Below are positions 1-7,925 of a stretch of 64,000 nt of DNA, one piece after another. Below the pieces are notes generated by a model. That model was not told where the DNA came from and did not search any database. It was given only the letters and a program-made list of their open reading frames with translations. This DNA comes from CAZIFG01 sp964539135 (GTDB taxonomy: Bacteria; Margulisbacteria; Marinamargulisbacteria; GCA-2716485; CAZIFG01): contig CAZIFG010000002.1 of NCBI GenBank assembly GCA_964539135.1, positions 76,221 to 140,220 on the forward strand, written 5' to 3'. Numbering within the stretch: position 1 is the first letter of the stretch; each line of letters opens with the position of its first letter. A program made the translations under genes and the position numbers.

Positions 1-390
1 CTCAAGTCTCGGCGTAAAGTGGTCTTTTTATTTTTAACCATTACAACAGCCTTAGTAGGATATTTGTATACAAGGCAAGGCATCAGTGCGGACATGTATT
101 ATGGCCTGTGTTTTTTAATTGGCATTGGCATTGGCTATTGGGCCATTTTTGTAACAGTAGCTGCCGAGCAATTTGGTACAAATATGAGGGCGACGGTGGC
201 CACCTCTGTGCCCAATTTTGTACGAGGAGCTGTGGTCCCCACAACCTTGCTGTTTAGATACTTAGTCCCGCAGTATGGGCTCATTCAAGCTGCAAGTATT
301 GTCGGCATCATTTGTGTGGGGCTTGCCTATATCAGCGCCTTCTTTTTAGAGGAAACCTTTCATAAGGAAATGGATTACCTCGAAGTATAA
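1..390 (+). CDS. MFS transporter, C-terminal part (cut by window edge)
   Basis: The reading frame is open from the first base, so the start lies outside the window. The visible ~129 residues contain about four hydrophobic segments and end in a short acidic tail (LEETFHKEMDYLEV), which resembles the cytoplasmic end of sugar- or metabolite-type major facilitator carriers. Such proteins are inner-membrane secondary transporters, and the substrate cannot be told from this fragment. The gene is convergent with the proline-rich gene that follows, with only 5 bp between the two stops. Confidence 0.75.
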   Translation, partial: LKSRRKVVFLFLTITTALVGYLYTRQGISADMYYGLCFLIGIGIGYWAIFVTVAAEQFGTNMRATVATSVPNFVRGAVVPTTLLFRYLVPQYGLIQAASIVGIICVGLAYISAFFLEETFHKEMDYLEV

Positions 391-395
391 ACCCC

Positions 396-932
396 TTAGG
401 ATGTTTTGCCTCTAAAAGCGCTCAAAGCACCTAAAAGAGGACTAAATGGAATAGAGATAAGCCCAACAATGGCGCCTACAGGGCGCGCAATCCATGGTGA
501 AATAGGGTTGCGATGACCGATTGCTTTTGAGATAGCGGATGAGATTTTTTTATAAGTGGTATAGGGAGCTCTTAAAGAGGCTTGTGTATAAGTAAGATGG
601 TATTTGGGCGGAGCCTTTAGAGTCAGCACAGGCAGTTGGGGCGGTGGAGGTAGCGGTGGAGCAACAGGGGGATTTTCAGAAGGAACTTTTGGTCCCCCTT
701 TAACCTCAGCCGATTCCCTTGGTTCTGAATCTGATTTTCTAGACGTAGCAGGGGGTACCAAAAATATGTCAAAAGCGGGGTTTGAAAAAGATTTATCTGC
801 TGTATGCATGGGATTAGTTGTCATAAAGAGTTTGTTTGTTTGATTAGAAGTTGATACTGTTGATTTGTGCTTGGAAGAAGGGTGGCGTAAAATACCGGAG
901 GGTCTCTCAGGGATAGGGGATGATGGTTGCAT
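396..932 (-). CDS. Proline-rich protein of unknown function
   Basis: A 178-residue protein preceded by a good AAGGAG ribosome site about 7 nt before its ATG. The first ~80 residues are polar and Ser/Thr-rich, and the centre has a polyproline stretch (PPVAPPLPPPP, near residues 88-100). The last ~35 residues are hydrophobic with Gly/Pro (ISPWIARPVGAIVGLISIPF), possibly one membrane-associating segment. No family was recognised. Polyproline runs of this kind are typical ligands of eukaryotic SH3, EVH1 or profilin modules, so a host-directed role is possible, but this is inference. It neighbours a U-box gene. Confidence 0.6.
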   Translation of the reverse strand: MQPSSPIPERPSGILRHPSSKHKSTVSTSNQTNKLFMTTNPMHTADKSFSNPAFDIFLVPPATSRKSDSEPRESAEVKGGPKVPSENPPVAPPLPPPPQLPVLTLKAPPKYHLTYTQASLRAPYTTYKKISSAISKAIGHRNPISPWIARPVGAIVGLISIPFSPLLGALSAFRGKTS

Positions 933-1079
933 AAATTAACTCCTTTAGAATGTTAAATATAAATATGTTTATTTAAAAACATATATCTACAAAATACCCA
1001 ATAAAAAAAAGATTTAAACATCATTAAATAATATGTTTTAATGATAAAATAATAATTTTTTAGATAAAAGAGGTCTGTG

Positions 1080-1904
1080 ATGTACGCCAAAATAATTGCG
1101 ACGCCTGTATTTCAATGGCGGGATTTGGAGACGGGAGCCCCCTTAAGCAACCCCATTTGGACATCCTTTGCTTTAGAGGATTTAAAAAAAGAAACAGGCC
1201 AAGCAGATTTAGCGACTCAATTATTTAGGCAGCTGGAATCCAAGAGAAAAATAAGTGAAGAAAGTAAATTAGAGGGTGAAATTTTAAGCATTCGAAATAG
1301 AAGGGCGGAAGCTATTTTGGAAGAAACCTCAAAAGGCTTAATGGCGCGAATCACAGATCTTACTCTCGATATAGAGCATGGGCTTCAACTACCCGAGGTA
1401 TTTTTATGCCCCATTTCAGCAGACCCCTTTGTGGACCCCATTTTAACACTCGAAGGCCAGACCTACAGTAAAGCATCATGGGCTCAATATGTGCAAAACG
1501 CCACGCCAAGTAATGGCGAAATATCAGATGTTTTTAGGACAAAAATCCCAGTGAGTGAGGGCTATTTTATATTTGCTAATAATTTAGTCTTGTACATGTG
1601 GACGGTGTTTTTAGAAAAAAGAACAGAAGCGCTATTTAACAGTTACAACCAGATAAAAGCCAAATCCCATCCTTTACACCACAGAAAAGAAGATCTTAAA
1701 CAGGCCATGGGCCTTTTTATTCGCTGCCTACTCAATGTGTCTGGGCAAGAGGAGGGGGCCTACAATCCGGTTAGCGTTCAAAAAAGAGCCCTATCAGATT
1801 TTAAGAAAATGGGGGGGAATATAAAATTATTAAAAAAAGAATTCCAAAGGCATCCAGTGTTTCAGAGTAGATGGCGGCAGTTATTTGGGAGGTGTATGTT
1901 TTAA
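1080..1904 (+). CDS. U-box domain protein, candidate ubiquitin-ligase effector
   Basis: A 274-residue soluble protein. Residues ~107-180 match a U-box: a CPIS motif, a PF.DP.LT..G.TY core, then a helix. This fold lets eukaryotic E3 ligases bind E2 enzymes and is rare in bacteria outside secreted effectors such as Legionella LubX. The N-terminal ~100 residues are charged and helical; the C-terminus is basic and unassigned. A GTG lies one codon upstream, but the ATG has GAGGT six bases before it and was chosen. The upstream ~140 bp are very AT-rich. No signal peptide is visible, so export would need a specialised secretion system. Confidence 0.75.
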   Translation: MYAKIIATPVFQWRDLETGAPLSNPIWTSFALEDLKKETGQADLATQLFRQLESKRKISEESKLEGEILSIRNRRAEAILEETSKGLMARITDLTLDIEHGLQLPEVFLCPISADPFVDPILTLEGQTYSKASWAQYVQNATPSNGEISDVFRTKIPVSEGYFIFANNLVLYMWTVFLEKRTEALFNSYNQIKAKSHPLHHRKEDLKQAMGLFIRCLLNVSGQEEGAYNPVSVQKRALSDFKKMGGNIKLLKKEFQRHPVFQSRWRQLFGRCMF

Positions 1905-2099
1905 TACAAGTTTTCTCATGATAGCATCAAAATTGTCGTTTGTAAGAACATGAACAGTTTGGCCCGATGAGAAAGTATTAGAAGGCGTAGTATCGGTAGA
2001 GAGAGTACCCGTAGTAGAACGGGGATCTTTAGGCGAAGCCACAGTATAACGGGGACTTTGAGGAGGAGATCCACTTACATTCAGCATACCCATACCCAT
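1881..2099 (-). CDS. Small Ser/Thr-rich hypothetical protein
   Basis: A 72-residue protein with an excellent ribosome site (AAAGGAGGGGGA) directly before the first of three closely spaced Met codons (MGMGM). The first 45 residues are low-complexity Ser/Thr/Pro. The end (VHVLTNDNFDAIMRKLVLKHTPPK) could form a short helix. It is not recognisable by family. Its 3' end overlaps the 3' end of the convergent U-box gene by 24 bp. The strong ribosome site is the main reason to believe it is real. Confidence 0.5.
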   Translation of the reverse strand: MGMGMLNVSGSPPQSPRYTVASPKDPRSTTGTLSTDTTPSNTFSSGQTVHVLTNDNFDAIMRKLVLKHTPPK

Positions 2100-2170
2100 T
2101 CCCCCTCCTTTTATTTAAAGTCTTAGAGGGTATATTCCCATTTTTTAATAAAAATAAACATTAAAAAATA

Positions 2171-2908
2171 TCAAAAATAAAGTTGAGTTTGAGAATCTAT
2201 AAATCCAAGTTGATAAAACAAGGCACTGGGCGAAAAAGGCGTCGCATAGCCTTCGTAATTTCCAACGGGTTTAGGCAGCATAAGATCGACTAAGGGCAAG
2301 GGAATAGGGCGTTCCAATTCTTGAGTCAGCCCCAGTAGGACGATGATTTGGGCCGGCGTAAGCTGTGCTTCCAAGTCAGAGGGCCCCGTTAAGTTTTCGG
2401 TGGAAAGTCGCAGGTCTGGCGGGAAAATTTGCAGAAGATAATCCGGAACCGTATGGAGCATTTGAGGATCCTCATCATAAATGGCATAAAGACGTGTCAA
2501 TACAGGGGTAAGGGCATCGACAGAAAATAAAGTAATGGCCGTTTGCGCGGATTCAGGATGAACAGCCTTAGAAACAGCGGCGTAGCGCTGGGAAAAAAGG
2601 GAGAGGGGAATAGGTTTAGCGTTGCCGATGCGGTTCATCAGTGGAATGCTTAAGCCATGCGAATCTCCGGGATAAATATGAGGGTCTTCGTAGCTTAAAG
2701 TGGCGCGTAAAAATTCAAAGGCCAGCTTGACTTGCATGCCTTCAGGGGTAAGCGATTCGATAGATTCTACTTTAGACGATAAAGGGGAAAGCGTTCCTCT
2801 ACTCCCTGTAGATGTCGAACTTAAGCTACAGGCAATGAGAAAAGATAAGGCAAGAGAGAGGGCAAAAATGCCACCAAATTTAAAGGCAGTGGGTATACGT
2901 CTAAACAT
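2171..2908 (-). CDS. Putative lipoprotein of unknown function
   Basis: About 245 residues, starting at the ATG that has GGAG shortly upstream; an in-frame upstream ATG lacks this. The N-terminus has a signal peptide with a lipobox-like LIAC (cysteine near residue 27), so the mature protein is probably lipid-anchored. The rest is mostly polar with Pro and Leu, without recognisable domains or repeats. It stands alone on the minus strand behind the small Ser/Thr-rich gene. The function is unknown. Confidence 0.65.
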   Translation of the reverse strand: MFRRIPTAFKFGGIFALSLALSFLIACSLSSTSTGSRGTLSPLSSKVESIESLTPEGMQVKLAFEFLRATLSYEDPHIYPGDSHGLSIPLMNRIGNAKPIPLSLFSQRYAAVSKAVHPESAQTAITLFSVDALTPVLTRLYAIYDEDPQMLHTVPDYLLQIFPPDLRLSTENLTGPSDLEAQLTPAQIIVLLGLTQELERPIPLPLVDLMLPKPVGNYEGYATPFSPSALFYQLGFIDSQTQLYF

Positions 2909-3022
2909 GTTAATCTCCAAAAATAAGATGTTATGTGTTGATGATTTTAAGGACATCAAGATAAACTCAAAGAAGGAGTACCCACTTTATAGCAGTTCAA
3001 ACATTGGGATTGGTTTTATGAT

Positions 3023-3367
3023 TTATTTTTTCGTTTGGAGACTGATCTTAAGGGCATGTTTCATAAGTCTAGAAAGGGTATCCCCATCTTCAAAGAGAGA
3101 TTCGGGAATACGGGTGTAAGCCAAGCTCATGAGTTTGCCCTTTTGGGTATAGGTAAAACGTTCTGTTTCAATGTTGCGATAGAGCGCCGCTGATTGGGCA
3201 TCCTGAGCCCCTATTTTAAAATAAAGGGAATCGTCTGCAATGAGGGCAAACACAACACCGTGTTGGTAAACAGCCCAGCCCCCAAACATGGGCCTACTGG
3301 TGATGCCGTCGCATTCAGCAAAAACATCATGAATAATATAATTATAAAAACCTGTGTCTTTGGCCAT
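3023..3367 (-). CDS. TfoX/Sxy N-terminal domain protein
   Basis: A 114-residue protein corresponding to the TfoX N-terminal domain alone: the MFGGWAVY motif near residues 27-34, then a hydrophobic strand (VVFALIADDSLYFKIG), is the family signature. In Haemophilus and E. coli full-length TfoX/Sxy is a competence co-activator; the many single-domain homologues have no proven role. It is the last of three minus-strand genes (TspO, TMEM175-like, TfoX) with very short gaps, which suggests one transcript. Confidence 0.8.
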   Translation of the reverse strand: MAKDTGFYNYIIHDVFAECDGITSRPMFGGWAVYQHGVVFALIADDSLYFKIGAQDAQSAALYRNIETERFTYTQKGKLMSLAYTRIPESLFEDGDTLSRLMKHALKISLQTKK

Positions 3368-3374
3368 TTAAAGA

Positions 3375-3968
3375 CTAATCATCATCAATTAAGCGGTGAT
3401 CCGGAATCACCCACATCAGCGCCGCCAAAACAATGATGAGGTAAGAGATATAAGGGCTAACAAAGGCAAGGCCTAAGGAGGCAAGATAAAATAGTTGAGA
3501 AAAAATGCCTTTGGTATCGTTTTTGCCAATAATTTTAGCAATGGTAGAAGTAGGATTTGTTTTAATGATCATTTTGGTTAAGACATAATAGGCAGATCCT
3601 GCCATCAAACAAATGAAACTATAAAATACAACCGGCCAGGTTTGAGTATAATTATCCCCCATCCACAGCGTCGCCACAGGAATGAGAGAGAGCCAAAACA
3701 ACAGATGCATATTGGCCCACATGACAGAGGGGCTAATATGATGCGTGGCCTTGAGTAAATGATGGTGGTTATTCCAATAAATGGCCAAAATAGCAAAGCT
3801 AAGTGCATAGGCAAGGAGTGTGGGGATAACAGGGGCCCAGGCAACCAAGGTAGCTTCATGGGGCGGTTTGATTTCTAAAATCATAATGGTGATTAAGATG
3901 GCAATGACACCATCACTGAAAGCTTCAAGTCGGGAAGGGGCCAGTTTATGGAGTTTGGAATCAGGCAT
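3375..3968 (-). CDS. TMEM175-family (DUF1211) potassium channel-like protein
   Basis: A 197-residue membrane protein with about six hydrophobic segments. The first helix carries R-x3-FSDGVIAI-x-IT-x3-LE (residues ~13-34), the hallmark FSDG motif of the TMEM175 family, whose bacterial members form K+-selective channels. It lies 3 bp downstream of the TspO gene and just before the TfoX-like gene, so it is probably co-transcribed. The ion selectivity in this organism is inferred from the family. Confidence 0.85.
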   Translation of the reverse strand: MPDSKLHKLAPSRLEAFSDGVIAILITIMILEIKPPHEATLVAWAPVIPTLLAYALSFAILAIYWNNHHHLLKATHHISPSVMWANMHLLFWLSLIPVATLWMGDNYTQTWPVVFYSFICLMAGSAYYVLTKMIIKTNPTSTIAKIIGKNDTKGIFSQLFYLASLGLAFVSPYISYLIIVLAALMWVIPDHRLIDDD

Positions 3969-3971
3969 AAA

Positions 3972-4370
3972 TTATCGGTTTAAATAGGTAATACTCAGTT
4001 GTAAGACAGTGGCAAAACAAACCCAAATCAGATAGGGAATATTAACCCAAGTGACCCATTTTAAGTGAGGATAAATGGTCCATAAGGCCCACAAAAGGGT
4101 GGCTAAAATCAGAAGAATATCAATAGAGGCAAGGGCATTGTTTTTAAGGCCAAATTGCAAAGGAGTAAAGGCAATATTAAACAGCAAATTGAGGACAAAA
4201 GGAAGGGCAATGAGGGGCGGAAGTTTCCGCGTGGCCACCTGATAAAAAACAGTGCCATAGGATAAAAAAATAACAGCATAAAGAAGGGTCCAAACAGGGC
4301 CAAAGACCCAAGACGGTGGCGCAAAAGCGGGTTTTACAAGTTGAGCATACCATGCGTAACTGTTGGACAT
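3972..4370 (-). CDS. TspO/MBR family tryptophan-rich sensory protein
   Basis: A 132-residue, five-helix membrane protein with the early KPAFAPPSWVFGPVWTLLY motif (residues ~13-31) diagnostic of TspO, the bacterial relative of the mitochondrial peripheral benzodiazepine receptor, which binds tetrapyrroles and sterols. The chosen ATG has AAGGAG in good position; a Met seven codons upstream does not. It heads a three-gene minus-strand cluster and is divergent from the metallo-hydrolase gene. HemF lies far away in the same window, so a tie to haem metabolism is possible but not shown by context. Confidence 0.9.
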   Translation of the reverse strand: MSNSYAWYAQLVKPAFAPPSWVFGPVWTLLYAVIFLSYGTVFYQVATRKLPPLIALPFVLNLLFNIAFTPLQFGLKNNALASIDILLILATLLWALWTIYPHLKWVTWVNIPYLIWVCFATVLQLSITYLNR

Positions 4371-4464
4371 AAAAAAACTCCTTGAATGCAATCAAGTATA
4401 CTATAAATAGGCGTACAAAAAAAAGGGCATATGTTAGAATGAGACCCAGAAGCAGGTGAAAGAG

Positions 4465-5826
4465 ATGAAACTGACATTTTTAGGGGCCGCCAAAACAGTG
4501 ACAGGGTCCAAGTATTTAATAGAGCATGACACACAGCGTATTTTGATTGATTGTGGCTTATTTCAAGGCCATAAAGAGCTGAGGCTTCGAAATTGGGCAC
4601 CGTTTCCAATAGATCCCAGATCCATTGACAGTATCCTATTGACGCATGCCCATTTGGATCACAGCGGTTATTTGCCGCTTCTGGTCAAAAATGGGTTTAA
4701 AGGGCCTATTTTTTGTACAAAAGCAACAGCAGAGCTCTGTCGTATTTTATTGCCAGACTCGGGTCACATTCAAGAAGAAGATGCCAGACGTGCCAACAAA
4801 TATCATTATAGTAAACATAAAAAAGCCTTGCCCTTATATACAGAGGAAGAGGCGCTAAAACCCTTAGAGTACATGGTTCCCATAGACTTCAATAGAGAAG
4901 TGGAAGTGGCACCCAATTTGAAAGCCACCTTTCACCGTGCCGGCCACATTTTAGGCGCCGCAAGTATAGAACTCAGAGATCCGGTAAGCTCTGTGCTGTT
5001 TTCAGGCGATATTGGACGACTCCAAGATCCCATTTTGAAGGCGCCAGAACAAATACCAGAAACAGACTATCTCATATTGGAATCGACCTACGGGGACAGA
5101 CTTCATACGACGGAGGATCCTTTAAGCCTTTTGGAAGCGGTGATTCAATCGACACTCAAAAAAGGGGGGTCCGTTTTGGTGCCAGCCTTTGCGGTGGGGC
5201 GAGCTCAAACCGTGTTGTACTACATTCAGCAGCTTAAAAAAGAAAAACGCATTCCAGCGGATTTCCCTATTTTTTTAAACAGTCCCATGGCCTTAAATGC
5301 GACGGCGTTACTTTGCCAGCATTTGGACGAACTTCGACTCCATGCGTCTGCCTGTAAAGCGGCCTGTAATGCCGCCACTTATGTGCGAACAGCCGTCGAT
5401 TCCATGGCCTTGATGGCGCTGACAATTCCAAAACTGGTGATTGCTGCCAGTGGGATGGCAACAGGCGGACGTGTGCTCCGGCATTTACAGGACATGTTGC
5501 CAGACGATCGCAACACCATCTTATTCGCAGGCTTTCAATCAGGGGGTACAAGGGGAGATCGTTTGGTAAGAGGGGAAAAAGAAATTAAAATATTCGGAAA
5601 AATGATTCCGGTGCGTGCCCGAATTGAAAACATCGGAAGTTTATCGGCACATGCGGATTATAAGGAGCTGTTAACCTGGGTGGGCAACCGAAAAACGGCG
5701 CCTAAGAAGGTATTTCTGACCCATGGAGAGGAAGAATCGGCCATTGAATTGGCACGAAAAATCAAAAAACAATACCGTTGGAAGACCAAAGTGCCTATCT
5801 ATTTAGATACGGTGGACCTAATTTAG
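4465..5826 (+). CDS. Metallo-beta-lactamase / beta-CASP RNase-like hydrolase
   Basis: About 453 residues. The zinc-binding THAHLDHSG motif lies near residue 60-68, followed by AGHILGAAS and SGDIGR in the metallo-beta-lactamase core. A beta-CASP insert follows (PAFAVGRAQ, MATGGRVLRHL) and a final LSAHAD...THGE block. The layout is that of the YSH1/CPSF73-like bacterial mRNA-processing exonuclease group. Starts are possible at a GTG or at the ATG three codons later; the ATG is preceded by AGGTGA and was chosen. The ClC channel gene begins 12 bp downstream and may be co-transcribed. Confidence 0.88.
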   Translation: MKLTFLGAAKTVTGSKYLIEHDTQRILIDCGLFQGHKELRLRNWAPFPIDPRSIDSILLTHAHLDHSGYLPLLVKNGFKGPIFCTKATAELCRILLPDSGHIQEEDARRANKYHYSKHKKALPLYTEEEALKPLEYMVPIDFNREVEVAPNLKATFHRAGHILGAASIELRDPVSSVLFSGDIGRLQDPILKAPEQIPETDYLILESTYGDRLHTTEDPLSLLEAVIQSTLKKGGSVLVPAFAVGRAQTVLYYIQQLKKEKRIPADFPIFLNSPMALNATALLCQHLDELRLHASACKAACNAATYVRTAVDSMALMALTIPKLVIAASGMATGGRVLRHLQDMLPDDRNTILFAGFQSGGTRGDRLVRGEKEIKIFGKMIPVRARIENIGSLSAHADYKELLTWVGNRKTAPKKVFLTHGEEESAIELARKIKKQYRWKTKVPIYLDTVDLI

Positions 5827-5838
5827 AGGAGAAAGGGG

Positions 5839-7011
5839 ATGCTGCGTCATCAGGCGAAAGGAATAGGACTCAGCATACTCAGTGGACTTTTAGCCGGCGG
5901 AGCCGCCACTCTTTTTTTAGTGGGTCTGGAGTGGGTCACAACCATACGAACCGCGCATTTAGGCATCATTTGGCTATTACCTATAGCCGGTTTTGGTATT
6001 GGCTGGGCCTTTCATCACTATGGAAAATCAGTTGCCGGGGGCAGCGCGCTGATTATCGACGAAATTAATGAGCCTAAAAAGATCGTGCCCATTCATATGG
6101 CGCCTTTTGTACTGGTGGGGACCTGGATCACGCATTTGTTTGGCGGTTCTGCCGGCAGAGAAGGAACCTCAGTGCAAATGGGTGCGTCTTTGTCGGATCA
6201 GCTTTCCAAGCGATGGAATCTCTCCCCAGAAGAGCGAAAACGTTTACTAATGGCAGGCGCGGGCGCAGGGTTTGGGGCCGCCATTGGCACACCTTTAGCA
6301 GGGGCTATTTTTGGCATCGAAGTGGTCTATAAAAGAAAAGTGAGCCTCATGGCCCTATGCCAGTGTCTAATAGCTTCTTTTGTAGCGACCTATTTCACAC
6401 GATTTTTAGGCGCGCCCCATACTGTGTATCCTCAATTTGAATGTCCCAATCTCACACTTAACAGTTTGGTATATGTGGGCCTAGCAGGCGTTGTATTTGG
6501 TCTAGTGGCGCGTTTTTTTATAAAAGGGGTTCACGTCATAGAAGGGGGGCTCAAGCGCCTCATTGCGTATCCTCCCTTTCGACCTGTTTTGGGTGGGACG
6601 CTCGTGGTCATCGGATTTTATGTGGAAAAATCCTATCGATATGCAGGGCTTGGACTGACTGTAATCCAAGAGGCCTTTCATGTGCCCGCTCATATTGACG
6701 AGCCCCTATATAAGGCCCTATTCACAGCAATGACAGTAGGGTCAGGATTTAAAGGGGGGGAGTTCATTCCTCTGGTATTTATAGGTACCACATTAGGTAG
6801 CGCCTTAAGCGAGATATTGCCAGTATCCTTTCAAGTTTTGGCAGTGTCTGGGTTTGCCGCCGTATTTGGGGCGGCCTCTAAAACCCCTCTTGCCTGTTCC
6901 GTCATGGCCATAGAATTATTTGGGCTTGAAGTTGGACCTTACGTAGCGCTTGCCTGTTATGTGGCCTATTATTTTGCGGGCAAGCACAGTATCTATAAAA
7001 AAGGTCATTAG
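5839..7011 (+). CDS. ClC-family chloride channel or Cl-/H+ antiporter
   Basis: A 390-residue polytopic membrane protein. It carries the GREGT motif with the gating glutamate (near residue 108), the GGEFIPLVFIG block that matches the family GxFxP region, and AGAGAGFGAAIGTPLAGAIFG. The first anion-binding motif (usually GSGIP) is replaced by GGSAL, so ion preference could differ. There is no C-terminal CBS pair. The ribosome site GGAGAAAGGGG is strong. The stop overlaps the convergent htpX stop by 4 bp. Confidence 0.87.
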   Translation: MLRHQAKGIGLSILSGLLAGGAATLFLVGLEWVTTIRTAHLGIIWLLPIAGFGIGWAFHHYGKSVAGGSALIIDEINEPKKIVPIHMAPFVLVGTWITHLFGGSAGREGTSVQMGASLSDQLSKRWNLSPEERKRLLMAGAGAGFGAAIGTPLAGAIFGIEVVYKRKVSLMALCQCLIASFVATYFTRFLGAPHTVYPQFECPNLTLNSLVYVGLAGVVFGLVARFFIKGVHVIEGGLKRLIAYPPFRPVLGGTLVVIGFYVEKSYRYAGLGLTVIQEAFHVPAHIDEPLYKALFTAMTVGSGFKGGEFIPLVFIGTTLGSALSEILPVSFQVLAVSGFAAVFGAASKTPLACSVMAIELFGLEVGPYVALACYVAYYFAGKHSIYKKGH

Positions 7012-7865
7012 CGTTTAGAACCCAGATCTTGAGCCATCTGTTTAAGCGCATCAATCCGATTTTGAGTATTGGGATGCGTTGAAAATAGAGAATCCATACG
7101 GCGTGCATGGAGCGGGTTAATGATAAACATGTGCGCTGTAGCAGGATTAGATTCTGCAATGGGGTTATCAATGCGTTTTGCGGTATGTTCAAGCTTAGAT
7201 AGGGCATTCGCCAAGGATAAGGGGGCTCCAGAAATTTCAGAAGCAGTGCGGTCTGCGGCATATTCTCGGGTGCGGGAAATGGCCATTTGGACTAACATGG
7301 CAGCCAGCGGCGCTAATAACATAACCAGAAAACCAACCAGAGGAGAGGATGAACCGCCTTCTTCATCATTAGAATGTCGCCCCCCAAAGAAAACAGCAAA
7401 ATGAGCAAGAGAGGAGATGCCGCCTGCAATGGTGGCTGTAATCGTCATGATTAAGGTATCACTATTTTTAATATGCGCCAGTTCATGCGCAATAACGCCA
7501 GCGAGTTCCTCATCTGAAAGTAAAGAGACAAGCCCCGTGTTAACAGCAACAGCCGCATGTTGAGGGTTTCGACCCGTGGCAAAGGCATTGGGCTGAGGAC
7601 TGTCGATGATATAAACTTTGGGCATAGGTAGGGAAGCGCGTTTCGCCAATCGGAGCGTCATGTCATAGATAGGCCCATCGTAAAGGGGCTTCGCGCCATA
7701 CATTTTAAGGACAATTTTATCAGAAAACCAATAGGATCCTAGGTTCATGACAGTGGCTAAAAGAAGGGCGATAATCATGCCCATTTGGCCTGAAATAAGC
7801 AGCCCGATAACCCCAAAAAGAGCGGTTAAAGCGGCGATTAACATAAACGTTTTGAATGTATTCAT
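7008..7865 (-). CDS. htpX: HtpX-type membrane zinc metalloprotease
   Basis: A 285-residue inner-membrane protease of family M48. Two N-terminal hydrophobic segments precede the HELAH zinc motif (residues 127-131), and EYAADR provides the third ligand (near residue 201). Two further membrane helices lie between. HtpX degrades misfolded membrane proteins during envelope stress. Length and order match the family. The start has GGAGGA upstream. The C-terminus contains the usual STHP...RI.AL ending. Confidence 0.93.
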   Translation of the reverse strand: MNTFKTFMLIAALTALFGVIGLLISGQMGMIIALLLATVMNLGSYWFSDKIVLKMYGAKPLYDGPIYDMTLRLAKRASLPMPKVYIIDSPQPNAFATGRNPQHAAVAVNTGLVSLLSDEELAGVIAHELAHIKNSDTLIMTITATIAGGISSLAHFAVFFGGRHSNDEEGGSSSPLVGFLVMLLAPLAAMLVQMAISRTREYAADRTASEISGAPLSLANALSKLEHTAKRIDNPIAESNPATAHMFIINPLHARRMDSLFSTHPNTQNRIDALKQMAQDLGSKR

Positions 7866-7925
7866 GCGAGTCCTCCCGTATGTTTAGAGTCGTATCAAAA
7901 TCATGCAAATGGGTATATATATCAT

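Noticed and set aside
604..843. Plus-strand Gly-rich open frame over the proline-rich gene
   Set aside because: The minus-strand gene has a strong ribosome site, while this frame has none and is just the complement of a Pro-rich stretch.
2700..3119. 139-codon plus-strand frame over the lipoprotein start
   Set aside because: Antisense to a lipoprotein with a good signal peptide and ribosome site; composition is unlike a real protein.
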